From JBBRLG01 sp038231495 (GTDB lineage Bacteria; Planctomycetota; Planctomycetia; Gemmatales; Gemmataceae), in contig JBBRLG010000143.1 in the NCBI GenBank assembly GCA_038231495.1, positions 1 to 13,602 on the forward strand: a stretch of DNA of 13,602 nt, in the 5' to 3' direction. A program made the position numbers and the translations under genes. Position 1 is the first letter of the stretch; each line of letters starts with the position of its first letter. Below are positions 6,089 through 13,426 of this stretch, piece after piece. The notes below the pieces were generated by a model that did no database searches, was not told where the DNA came from, and worked only from the letters and a program-made list of their open reading frames with translations.

Positions 6089-7420
6089 TTAGCCCCTTTG
6101 CCGTTTCGCCATGCGCTCGATCATCCGCCGGGTCTGCCATGCCACTTCCCCAATCGCGTCCCCGAAGAACCTGTCCGGCCAGTTTTGGATGCGGCCGTAC
6201 TCGTCAACTCCGAGCCGCTCTATTGCGGCACTCTCTGCCCCACGCCTCACAAAATACAGTCTGCATCCTTCCGGCGAAATCTGTTCGTCGGCGATCAAAG
6301 ACTGTAGACGGCGAAATAGATTTTCGGAATGGGTTTCTACGAGGAACTGAACGCGCCGGGTCCGCGATACTTCCACAAAGAGGTCGGCGAGTGCCGTTTG
6401 GGCGAGAGGATGCAAGTGGATTTCCGGCTGCTCCAAAATGACGGTCGATCCTTCCGGAACAAAATACGCCAGTGTCACAACGGGCAACACCTGGGAGACT
6501 CCGAATCCTACATCGATGAGATTCGCCTTGGTCTTGCCCAGGTGAACAATCACTTCGTGATGAGCCGAAGAGCCTTGGGCCTCCAGACTGAGATCGTCTG
6601 CCACCTCCATCTTTTGAAGCCAACGGGACACCTGTTCGACGAGCCACCCACGGCCGCCCGTGTCGGTTCGTCTGGCGTGATCATTCGCGCTGGCCAGCAG
6701 CGCCTGGATGGCGAACTCCCCCTTTGTACCCAGGTCGCCGGGGCTTTGCTGATTCCACAGATAGGTTCGTAGCGGTCGCTCTCGGAGTGGGCCTAAATAA
6801 ACGATTTCCTTCAACGCCTGAACCATGTGAAGGGCAAGGTCTTGAACTTTGACCCCTGCAAGTCCGAGGTCGGCTACGGCGGCGGCCGAAAAGGCGACGG
6901 ACCTCTCCGGTTGGTAAACCTTCTTGGCAGTGAGTGATTTTTCGTGTGCAATGTGTTCAGAGTTTGAGGAACCGCCCGTTGTCAGCAGGTAGGCTCCATT
7001 CTTCTGGCGCTCGGCCGTGAAAGTCCGCTCCCATGTAGCGTATGTCAATGACTTAACTACGGAGACCCCTCCAAGCGCTTGGCAATACGAGACATCGTAT
7101 TCAATATCAATTGGAAGCTGGCTTTTTTTAGGCGGCAAGGCTGTGAAGTTCAGGCCGAAAGCCAATGGGCGTTTGAGATCGTGTCCCGAAATGATGTCTT
7201 TGAACCCCCCAAGATGGAGCACGTCACCGGGCTGTCCGCCCAAATTGAGATGCTGGCGCCGGTCGGGGGATTCCGCGGTCTGCTTGAGCAGCAGAAGCAT
7301 TTGTAATAGGCTTGTCTTTCCTGCCGAGTTCGTCCCAAGGAAAAGGCTCAGGGGCGCGAGTTCAACAGGGTGTTTACCTTGCCAAGCCTTGAAATTTTGG
7401 ACCCTCAGCTGCGTGAACAT
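6089..7420 (-). CDS. ABC/OLD-like AAA ATPase (DUF3696-type), module 2
   Basis: This 443-residue ATPase has Walker A GTNSAGKT at 29-36, Walker B VILEQPEIHLHP near 327-338, an ETHS switch at 362-365 and the DUF3696-like tail EYGRIQNWPDRFFGD near 408-422. Its N-terminus, LRVQNFKAWQG, is typical of the family: a strand followed by the FK motif before the P-loop. It has no nuclease domain of its own. It heads an operon with the PIN protein (gap of 3 bases) and the RNA ligase, so it probably senses a trigger and controls the nuclease by ATP-dependent dimerisation; that is an inference from related ATPase-effector pairs. The start at 7420 is supported by GGAAGGAG 9 bases upstream. It matches the module-1 ATPase in motif order and length but is far diverged. 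Confidence 0.87.
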   Translation of the reverse strand: MFTQLRVQNFKAWQGKHPVELAPLSLFLGTNSAGKTSLLQMLLLLKQTAESPDRRQHLNLGGQPGDVLHLGGFKDIISGHDLKRPLAFGLNFTALPPKKSQLPIDIEYDVSYCQALGGVSVVKSLTYATWERTFTAERQKNGAYLLTTGGSSNSEHIAHEKSLTAKKVYQPERSVAFSAAAVADLGLAGVKVQDLALHMVQALKEIVYLGPLRERPLRTYLWNQQSPGDLGTKGEFAIQALLASANDHARRTDTGGRGWLVEQVSRWLQKMEVADDLSLEAQGSSAHHEVIVHLGKTKANLIDVGFGVSQVLPVVTLAYFVPEGSTVILEQPEIHLHPLAQTALADLFVEVSRTRRVQFLVETHSENLFRRLQSLIADEQISPEGCRLYFVRRGAESAAIERLGVDEYGRIQNWPDRFFGDAIGEVAWQTRRMIERMAKRQRG

Positions 7421-7429
7421 CCTACCCCG

Positions 7430-7437
7430 CTCCTTCC
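7430..7437 (-). promoter_or_regulatory. Strong ribosome binding site of the module-2 ATPase
   Basis: The minus strand reads GGAAGGAG, 9 bases before the ATG at 7420. It is the strongest such site in the accessory block, fitting the first gene of the ATPase-PIN-ligase operon. I see no clear sigma70-type promoter in the 89-bp spacer, so transcription may come from ribH read-through or from an unrecognised promoter. Confidence 0.65.
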
Positions 7438-7456
7438 AGGGGACATCGGCCCGACA

Positions 7457-7501
7457 GCCGCTTGCGGCTTTGCGGACGCAACCCGCAAAGCCGCAAGCGG
7501 C
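7457..7501. terminator. Perfect 19-bp hairpin after ribH
   Basis: The arms 7457-7475 and 7483-7501 are exact reverse complements (gccgcttgcggctttgcgg on the left) around a 7-nt loop. The hairpin begins 8 bases past the ribH stop codon and ends about 36 bases before the module-2 ATPase. No T-run follows on either strand, so it is not a classical intrinsic terminator. It may slow polymerase, protect the ribH 3' end, or simply be a REP-type repeat. The first 18 bases recur at 1758-1775. Confidence 0.6.
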
Positions 7502-7509
7502 AAAGGCAA

Positions 7510-7977
7510 TCAGGTCAGTTGCCGTAGCAAATTCACCATCTCAATCGCCGTGAGCGCTGCGTCCGCCCCCTTGTTGCCGGCTTTGGCCCCGGCGCGGTTG
7601 AGCGCCTGTTCCAGCGTGTCGCACGTCAGCACGCCGAAGATCACCGGCACGCCGGTCGCCAGCGCCGCCCGGGCCACGCCGCCAGCAGCCTCACCGGCTA
7701 CCAGATCGTAGTGGCCGGTGTCGCCGCGGATCACGGCGCCCAGGCAAATCACCGCCGCGTACTTCTTGCTTGCGGCCAGGCGCTGGGCCACGAACGGGAT
7801 CTCGAACGAACCGGGCACTTTCACCAGGTCGATCGCATCGTCGGCGACGCCGTGGCGCTTGAGGGCGTCGAGCGCCCCGGCGACGAGGTTGTCCACGATC
7901 GCGGAATTGAAACGCGCCGCCACCAGGACGAACCGTCCCGGCGGCGGCGCGAGCGTGCCTTCATACGTCGTTGGCAT
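7510..7977 (-). CDS. ribH: 6,7-dimethyl-8-ribityllumazine synthase
   Basis: RibH condenses 5-amino-6-ribitylamino-uracil with 3,4-dihydroxy-2-butanone 4-phosphate to give the substrate of riboflavin synthase; it forms large pentamer-based shells in many bacteria. The 155-residue protein is full length. It shows the substrate-binding ARFNSAIV near 21-28, PGSFEIPF near 55-62, the phosphate-binding and catalytic segment CLGAVIRGDTGHYDLV with the active-site histidine at 89, and the C-terminal FGVLTCDTLEQA and NKGADAALTAIEM. It starts 13 bases after the rho stop, so the two are probably cotranscribed. There is no FMN riboswitch in the short upstream gap. A broken second copy of its 3' part lies at 4661-4888, across the module-2 operon. 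Confidence 0.96.
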   Translation of the reverse strand: MPTTYEGTLAPPPGRFVLVAARFNSAIVDNLVAGALDALKRHGVADDAIDLVKVPGSFEIPFVAQRLAASKKYAAVICLGAVIRGDTGHYDLVAGEAAGGVARAALATGVPVIFGVLTCDTLEQALNRAGAKAGNKGADAALTAIEMVNLLRQLT

Positions 7978-7990
7978 GGGTCGTTGTCGC

Positions 7991-9556
7991 TCAGGACAGG
8001 TTCATGCTGTTCAGGAAGTCGGCGTTGCTCTTGGTCCGGCCCATGCGGTTGATGAGCAACTCCATCGCTTCCACCGTGTTCATGTCGCTCAGCACTTTGC
8101 GCAGAATGTACATGCGCCGCAACTCTTCCGGGTCCATAATGAGGTCTTCCTTGCGCGTGCCGGAACGGTTGATGTCGATGGCCGGCCAGATGCGCTTATC
8201 GACCAGCTTGCGGTCCAGGTGCAACTCCATGTTGCCGGTGCCCTTGAACTCCTCGAAAATCACGTCGTCCATGCGCGAGCCGGTTTCGACCAACGCCGTC
8301 GCCAGGATCGTCAAGCTACCGCCCTCCTCAATGTTGCGGGCGGCGCCGAAGAACCGCTTCGGCTTGTGCAAGGCGTTGGCGTCCACGCCGCCGGACAGGA
8401 TTTTGCCGGAGTGCGGCACTTCCGTGTTGTACGCCCGTGCCAGCCGCGTAATCGAGTCGAGCAGGATCACCACGTCGATGCCGTACTCCACCATGCGCTT
8501 GGCCTTCTCGATCACCATCTCGCTGACCTGGACGTGGCGCGACGCCGGTTCGTCGAACGTCGAGCTTACGACCTCCGTGTGCGTGCCCTTGACGCTGCGC
8601 TCCATCTCGGTCACTTCTTCGGGCCGCTCGTCGATCAGCAGCACGATGACGTAACAATCCGGGTGGTTCTTGATGATGCTGTTGGCCATTTTTTGCAACA
8701 GCACCGTCTTGCCGGTGCGCGGCGGCGCGACGATCAGGCCGCGCTGGCCCTTGCCGATCGGCGTCACCAGGTCCATGACGCGCATGTTGATCTCGGCACC
8801 TTCCGTTTCCAGGTGCAGGCGTGAGTTGGGGTGCAACGGCGTCAAGTCGTCGAAGACCACCTTCTGCGTCAGCAGGTCCGGTTCCTGGAAGTTGATCGCC
8901 TCGACGCGCAACAGCGCGAAATAGCGTTCGTTTTCCTTGGGCGGCCGAATCTGGCCGGCGACGACCGCGCCGGTGCGCAAGCCAAACCGGCGAATCTGCG
9001 AAGGCGAGATGTAGATGTCGTCGGGACAGGGTAGGTAGTTGTAGTCCGGGCTGCGCAGGAAGCCGAAGCCGTCGGGCAGGATTTCGAGCGTGCCGTCGCC
9101 GAACATCAGGCCGTTCTGCTTGACCCGCTCCTTCAAGATTTTGAAGATCAGGTCCTGCTTCTTCGAGCCGGTGTATTCGGTCAGCCCCTCGTCCTTGGCG
9201 ACGCGCAGCAGTTGCGGCATCGTCATCTGTTGCAAGGCGCTGATGTGCGTGCTGCCGCGTTTGATCTCCTCGTAGCGGTTGTTGATCTCCGCGTCGAAGA
9301 CGGCGTAGCCCTCTTCGCCGGTAGCCTGGGGCGGGGCCGAGGCGATGGTCGAGGGCGCGGGCCGCTGTGGTTCTCTTGGCGGCGGTTCGCGTTCCGGTTC
9401 CCGTTCGGCGGTCGGGGCGCTGAACGTCACGGATTCGTTGTCGTCGTGTGCCGGCTCGGTTAGAACGGTGCCTTCGTCGGCACCCTCCGGCAGATCGGTC
9501 TTGAGCCGCGGACGGGCGCGGGTTAAGGGTTCACGCTTGCTCTTGGCTTCGGCCAT
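7991..9556 (-). CDS. rho: Transcription termination factor Rho
   Basis: Rho is a hexameric RNA-dependent ATPase that loads on nascent untranslated RNA and releases RNA polymerase. The 521-residue protein has the N-terminal helix bundle from about residue 100 (LQQMTMPQLLRVAKDEGL), the cold-shock-like RNA-binding fold (DGFGFLRS, then YISPSQIRRFGLRTG), Walker A APPRTGKT at 277-284 and Walker B VVILLDS near 361-367. The Q- and R-loop region follows (LSGGVDANALHKPKRFFGAARN). About 100 residues longer than the E. coli protein, it carries a proline-, arginine- and glutamate-rich N-terminal extension that is probably disordered. I chose the ATG at 9556 because AAGGAG lies 9 bases upstream; the ORF's earlier start at 9685 would read into the inverted repeat. 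Confidence 0.97.
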   Translation of the reverse strand: MAEAKSKREPLTRARPRLKTDLPEGADEGTVLTEPAHDDNESVTFSAPTAEREPEREPPPREPQRPAPSTIASAPPQATGEEGYAVFDAEINNRYEEIKRGSTHISALQQMTMPQLLRVAKDEGLTEYTGSKKQDLIFKILKERVKQNGLMFGDGTLEILPDGFGFLRSPDYNYLPCPDDIYISPSQIRRFGLRTGAVVAGQIRPPKENERYFALLRVEAINFQEPDLLTQKVVFDDLTPLHPNSRLHLETEGAEINMRVMDLVTPIGKGQRGLIVAPPRTGKTVLLQKMANSIIKNHPDCYVIVLLIDERPEEVTEMERSVKGTHTEVVSSTFDEPASRHVQVSEMVIEKAKRMVEYGIDVVILLDSITRLARAYNTEVPHSGKILSGGVDANALHKPKRFFGAARNIEEGGSLTILATALVETGSRMDDVIFEEFKGTGNMELHLDRKLVDKRIWPAIDINRSGTRKEDLIMDPEELRRMYILRKVLSDMNTVEAMELLINRMGRTKSNADFLNSMNLS

Positions 9557-9565
9557 GATCGTCTT

Positions 9566-9571
9566 CTCCTT
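9566..9571 (-). promoter_or_regulatory. Ribosome binding site deciding the rho start
   Basis: AAGGAG on the minus strand, 9 bases before the ATG at 9556. It shows that the extra 43 in-frame codons up to 9685 are not coding. Confidence 0.8.
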
Positions 9572-9610
9572 CACAGATTGCCGGCGCGAACGATGAGATG
9601 AAGAGGGCCG

Positions 9611-9624
9611 CGAACGGCCGTTCG
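9611..9624. repeat. 14-bp perfect palindrome in the rho leader
   Basis: The sequence cgaacggccgttcg is its own reverse complement, 54 bases upstream of the rho start. It could be a dimeric-regulator operator or a small RNA hairpin affecting rho, which in many bacteria is autoregulated in its leader. A chance palindrome is also possible in GC-rich DNA. The rest of 9572-9646 shows nothing clear. Confidence 0.35.
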
Positions 9625-9646
9625 ATTCAACGGATTGGGCGTAGTC

Positions 9647-9728
9647 GTAGGGTGGGTGGAGCGCAGCGACACCCACCGGCGGCATCTCGTCCTACCCGGT
9701 GGGTGTCGCTGCGCTCCACCCACCCTAC
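9647..9728. repeat. Perfect 31-bp inverted repeat between coaE and rho
   Basis: The arms 9647-9677 and 9698-9728 are exact reverse complements, separated by 20 bases. The left arm starts gtagggtgggtggagcgcag. It fills most of the spacer between the coaE stop and the rho leader. As RNA it would fold into a very stable stem in either direction; it lacks a T-tract. Near-identical GGTGGGTGTCGCTGCGCTCC-type repeats are, from memory, scattered in planctomycete and other genomes, so it is probably a dispersed miniature element rather than a dedicated regulator. Confidence 0.8.
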
Positions 9729-9739
9729 ACTTCGACCGA

Positions 9740-10360
9740 CTATCCGCACGAACTCAATCCCCAGACTTGCAGCAAGTCGGCCACCTGTCGCTTCAGGGAC
9801 TCCAGGGAACCCGCGTTATCCAGCGTATAATCCGCTCGAACGGCCTTCGCGGTCAAGGGCAGCTGGGCTTGTTCGCGGGCCGCGACCTCGGCGGCGGTCC
9901 AACCGCGCTGCTCGGCGATGCGTTGTCGGCGGACTGCCGCGGGAGCTTCGACGAACACGAGCCGATCGCACAAGTCATTCCAACCTGCTTCGAGCAGGAT
10001 GGCGGCGTCCACCACGACGAAGCGCACTTGCGGGTCGGCCTGGGCCTGGGCAACTTCGTCGCGCATGCGCTGTTTGATCCACGGGTGAACGATAGTCTCC
10101 AGGGCGTGCCGCTGGTCGGCGTCGGCAAACACGATCGCGGCGAGCCGGCGGCGGTCGATTTCCGGGCCGTCGAGCAAGTCCTTGCCCCAGCGTTCGGTCA
10201 CGCGGTCGCGGATCGTCGGTTGGCGCAAGGCTTCGTGGCCCAGGTCGTCGCCGGCGATGACGCGCGCCCCCGTGTCGCGGAACAGGGCGGCGACCCGGCT
10301 CTTGCCACTGCCGATGCCGCCGACGAGGCCGACGACGGGTTTGGGCTGGGGGTTCAACAT
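9740..10360 (-). CDS. coaE: Dephospho-CoA kinase
   Basis: CoaE phosphorylates the 3'-hydroxyl of the ribose in dephospho-CoA with ATP, the last step of coenzyme A synthesis. The 206-residue protein has the P-loop GGIGSGKS at 14-21, VIAGDDLGHEAL after it, the lid-region HPWIKQRM and the strand VVDAAILLEAGW, all typical of the family, and ends with the usual C-terminal TLDNAGSLESL segment. I chose the ATG at 10360 because the P-loop strand lies about 10 residues from it. The ORF's extension to 10441 is arginine-rich and falls inside the imperfect palindrome at 10381-10446. The ribosome binding site is weak. It sits between polA and rho on the same strand, an order I recall from planctomycetes. 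Confidence 0.95.
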   Translation of the reverse strand: MLNPQPKPVVGLVGGIGSGKSRVAALFRDTGARVIAGDDLGHEALRQPTIRDRVTERWGKDLLDGPEIDRRRLAAIVFADADQRHALETIVHPWIKQRMRDEVAQAQADPQVRFVVVDAAILLEAGWNDLCDRLVFVEAPAAVRRQRIAEQRGWTAAEVAAREQAQLPLTAKAVRADYTLDNAGSLESLKRQVADLLQVWGLSSCG

Positions 10361-10380
10361 CGGTCGCAGCGCGCTTTCTT

Positions 10381-10446
10381 GGTAGGTCCGGCGAGCCGAG
10401 TCGGACCCCCCGCCGCAACGATGCCGCTCGGCTCGCGGCACCTACC
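10381..10446. repeat. 66-bp imperfect palindrome between polA and coaE
   Basis: The arms 10381-10405 and 10422-10446 pair at 20 of 25 positions around a 16-base centre; the ends ggtaggt and acctacc match perfectly, as does the inner cgagccgag block. It nearly fills the 100-bp spacer between the polA stop codon and the coaE start. It could stop or attenuate polA transcription, but it belongs in sequence style to dispersed intergenic repeats. Confidence 0.6.
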
Positions 10447-10460
10447 TTGCAGCATGAACC

Positions 10461-13334
10461 TCACACCTCAACCACATCCAACCAGTTCGCCCCCGCGGCC
10501 AGATCGACCTTGAGAGGCACCGTAATCCGCAACTCCCGTTCCAAGGGCGTCGTCATCTCCTCGCGCACCACTGCGGCGGTCGCGGCCAGTGCCTCCGGCG
10601 GCGTCTCTAACACTAACTCGTCGTGAATCTGTAACAGGAGCCGGGCCGGACTGCCCTCGCGCCGCAGCCGCTGGTACAACCGCAACATCGCCATCTTGAT
10701 CAGGTCGGCGGCCGACCCCTGAATCTCCATGTTGATTGCTTCCCGCTCCGGCTGGTTGCGCTGCTGGTACGTCGAACCGGCGCGGATGCCGTCGATGCGC
10801 CGCCGACGGCCGAGGATCGTCGTCACATAACCTGTGCGCCGGCACTCGTTCAACAGGCAACTCTGGTATTCCAGCACTTTCGGATACTTGGCGAAGTAGG
10901 CGTCGATGAAGCGGCCGGCTTCCTCCTTGGAAAGGCTCAGGCGTTGGGCCAGGCCGAACGCACTCATGCCGTAAATTACGCCGAAGTTCACCGTCTTGGC
11001 CAGGCGGCGCATCTCGGAGGTCACCTGCGCCTCGGGGATGCCGAATATCTGGGCGGCAACCGCGGAATGCACATCGCGGTCCTCCGCAAATGCCGCGCAC
11101 AAGGCCACGTCGCCCGTGAAGTGGGCCAGCAGCCGCAATTCGATCTGCGAATAGTCGGCGGTCAGCAGCTTCCAACCGGGGGCCGGCACAAAGGCCTGGC
11201 GAATCTGCTGGCCCTGCTCGCGGCGCACCGGGATGTTCTGCAAGTTCGGATCGCTCGACGACAGCCTTCCGGTCGCGGCCACCGTCTGGTTGAACGAGGC
11301 GTGGACGCGCCCCGTTTTCGGACTTACCAGCTCCGGCAAGGTATCGACGTAGGTGCCCTTCAACTTACCGATCTGCCGGTGTTCGAGGATCAAGCGCGGC
11401 AAGTGGCTGTTCGGGTGGCCGAGCGCGGCCAGCTTTTCAAGCGCCTCCTGGTCGGTGCTGTTGGCCCCCGTGATGCCGGTCTTGCCCTGGGGCGGCAGCT
11501 TCAACTCGTCGAACAGAACCTTACGCAGTTGCGGCAGGAAGCCGATATTGAACTCGTGCCCGGCCACTTGGTAAATCTCGGTTTCGATGGCCGCCATCTG
11601 GCCGGCCATCGCCACGCTGAGCTTCCGCAGCAATGGCACGTCCAGGCCGATGCCGTTGGCCTCCAGTTCGGCCAGCACTTCGATCAGCGGGATTTCCAGT
11701 TCGTCGTACAGCTTCCGCAGGGGGGCGGGTTGCGCCTGGTCCAGGAGCGGTTCCAGGTGTTGGCACAGGCGCCAGGCCACGTCGGCGTCCTCGCCAGCGT
11801 AGCGGGCCACGCGCTCGGTCGGCACCTGGTCCATGCGCAGCTGCGGCTGTTTCTTGCTCTTCTTGCCGATCAGGTCCGTGATGGGGATTACCTGGTGACG
11901 GAAGTACCGACGGGACAACTCCTCCAGGTTATGGCTTCTTTCGCCCGCGTGCAAGAGGTAATCCGCCACCATCGGGTCGCCGGCCGCCCCGGCGACGTTG
12001 ACGCCATTGGCCCGAAAGACAAGGCGGTCGTACTTGATGTTCTGGTTGCGCTTCGCGACCGCCGGGTTTTCCAGGATGGGCCGCAACTTCTCGACCGTCG
12101 CAACCGGGTCGAGCGTGGGCGAACCCTCCGGGCCGCGCAGGGCCAGGTACCACGCCGCACCGGCTTTCCAGGTGACGGCGATGCCGACGATGTCCGCCTC
12201 GTTGGGCGCCAGGCTCGTCGTCTCCAGGTCAAAGACGAAACTCGGCTCCTTCACCAGTTCGCTGTAAAAGGCGTCGAATTTCGCCGGCGTATCGACGAGT
12301 ATGTACTTGTCGTAAGGCCAGTCATCCGCCGGGCCGCTGCCGTGTACGTCGGCGACAGGCGCGGGAACGGTCGCCGGAGCGCTCGGCGGCGGCTCCTCCT
12401 CGACGGCGTTGGCACCGAAGGCGAACTCCTCCGCGCCGAACAGTTCGGGCTGGTCAGCGCGCTTCGTCGGCTGCATGGCCCGCAGTTCGACGGCCAACCC
12501 GCGGATGCCGCACTCCTGTAAAAGGGCCAACAGTTGCGGCACGTCCATGTCGCGCAGCCGCCACTGGTCCCAGTCCATTTCGACCGGCACATCGGTGGCC
12601 AGGCGGACCAGGGTGCGCGTCAGTTCCAGCGTCGGCACCGACGCGCGCAGGTTCTCTTGCCGCTTGGCACCGGACACTTCATCCAGATGGGCCATGAGGT
12701 TGTCGAGCGTCTGGTACTTCTGCAACAACTCGGTCGCCGTCTTGGGGCCGATGCCCTTGACGCCGGGCACGTTGTCCACCGCGTCGCCCACGAGCGTCTG
12801 AAAATCGACCACCTGCTCCGGCGCGACGCCCCAGTCGGCAAGCAGCTCGGCCCGGCCGAACGCCTGGTTCTTGCGTACGGAAAAGAGCCGTACGCGGTCG
12901 TCGATCAGTTGCCGGCAATCCTTGTCGCTGGTACACAAAAAGACGTTCAGGCCGCGTTGCGAGGCGTGTTTGGCGATGGTCGCAATCACGTCGTCGGCCT
13001 CGAAGCGCGGGTGGCTGATGACGGGAATGTTCATGGCCGCAACCAGGCGTTGAATGAGCGGCAACTGCTGTTGCAGGTCGCTCGGCATCGGGCCGCGGTT
13101 GGCCTTGTACTCGGCGTAAAGCGCTTGCCGGAAGGTCGGTTCGGGGCGGTCGAAGGCACAGACAAGGTAGGCGGGTTTGCGCTTGCGCAGGTTGATCAAG
13201 TCGCGGCCGAAGCCGAAGACGGCGTTGGTCGGCACCCCGGACGGGCTGCTCATGCCGGGGATGGCGTGAAACACTTGAAAGATGAGCGAATGCGCATCGA
13301 CCAGGTATAAGACTTCCGGGTCTTTTCCGGCCAT
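10461..13334 (-). CDS. polA: DNA polymerase I
   Basis: Pol I removes RNA primers and fills gaps during replication and excision repair. The protein has 957 residues, close to E. coli (928). It contains all three domains. The N-terminal 5'-3' exonuclease opens LYLVDAHSLIFQ and keeps its acidic clusters (EADDVIAT, SDKDCRQL, VGDAVDNVPGVKGIGPKTA). The proofreading 3'-5' exonuclease is intact (FDLETTSL, QNIKYDRL, YAGEDAD). The polymerase has motif A TADYSQIELR, motif B RRLAKTVNFGVIYG and motif C QIHDELVLE with H904, D905 and E906. The motif-B phenylalanine is kept. I prefer the ATG at 13334; a GTG at 13376 would add 14 residues, and neither has a clear ribosome binding site. A promoter lies about 90-120 bases upstream. 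Confidence 0.96.
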   Translation of the reverse strand: MAGKDPEVLYLVDAHSLIFQVFHAIPGMSSPSGVPTNAVFGFGRDLINLRKRKPAYLVCAFDRPEPTFRQALYAEYKANRGPMPSDLQQQLPLIQRLVAAMNIPVISHPRFEADDVIATIAKHASQRGLNVFLCTSDKDCRQLIDDRVRLFSVRKNQAFGRAELLADWGVAPEQVVDFQTLVGDAVDNVPGVKGIGPKTATELLQKYQTLDNLMAHLDEVSGAKRQENLRASVPTLELTRTLVRLATDVPVEMDWDQWRLRDMDVPQLLALLQECGIRGLAVELRAMQPTKRADQPELFGAEEFAFGANAVEEEPPPSAPATVPAPVADVHGSGPADDWPYDKYILVDTPAKFDAFYSELVKEPSFVFDLETTSLAPNEADIVGIAVTWKAGAAWYLALRGPEGSPTLDPVATVEKLRPILENPAVAKRNQNIKYDRLVFRANGVNVAGAAGDPMVADYLLHAGERSHNLEELSRRYFRHQVIPITDLIGKKSKKQPQLRMDQVPTERVARYAGEDADVAWRLCQHLEPLLDQAQPAPLRKLYDELEIPLIEVLAELEANGIGLDVPLLRKLSVAMAGQMAAIETEIYQVAGHEFNIGFLPQLRKVLFDELKLPPQGKTGITGANSTDQEALEKLAALGHPNSHLPRLILEHRQIGKLKGTYVDTLPELVSPKTGRVHASFNQTVAATGRLSSSDPNLQNIPVRREQGQQIRQAFVPAPGWKLLTADYSQIELRLLAHFTGDVALCAAFAEDRDVHSAVAAQIFGIPEAQVTSEMRRLAKTVNFGVIYGMSAFGLAQRLSLSKEEAGRFIDAYFAKYPKVLEYQSCLLNECRRTGYVTTILGRRRRIDGIRAGSTYQQRNQPEREAINMEIQGSAADLIKMAMLRLYQRLRREGSPARLLLQIHDELVLETPPEALAATAAVVREEMTTPLERELRITVPLKVDLAAGANWLDVVEV

Positions 13335-13426
13335 TTGAATAATCGTGAAACGACGACCAACCGAGGAAGTTGGCACCGGACATGAACCCGAACGGCGGGC
13401 AGGTTGTGGTACGTTATCTATTCGGA

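Larger units (their letters stand above)
2755..7420 (-). other. Accessory block: two ATPase-PIN modules, one with an RNA ligase
   Basis: This block separates rho-ribH from pssA-ribE-rsmA. It carries five accessory genes and a broken ribH fragment, all on the minus strand. Base composition drops relative to the flanks: the 60 bases 4021-4080 contain 28 G/C, whereas 8701-8760 in rho contain 46. Genes within each module are separated by only 3-6 bases. There is no integrase, transposase or tRNA. The only boundary mark is homology to the 3' part of ribH, at 4661-4888 and in the intact gene next to the right edge. I read it as a horizontally acquired island entered by recombination at ribH; the exact left boundary near 2755 is a guess. 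Confidence 0.55.

Noticed and set aside
3304..7420. Known Gabija, PARIS or Septu system
   Set aside because: Neither ATPase has a TOPRIM domain, and no UvrD-like helicase, TOPRIM effector or HNH protein is encoded; only the ATPase architecture is shared.
7978..7990. FMN riboswitch before ribH
   Set aside because: The gap between rho and ribH is only 13 bases, and no RFN-type conserved sequence is seen before ribE or ribH.
7718..8824. 368-codon plus-strand open frame over ribH and rho
   Set aside because: Antisense to two conserved genes; composition is histidine-, valine- and arginine-rich, as expected of a reverse-strand shadow.
10944..12521. 525-codon open frame on the plus strand
   Set aside because: It lies wholly antisense to polA, whose motifs are all intact; long antisense frames are expected in GC-rich genes. 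Its translation shows no recognisable domain.
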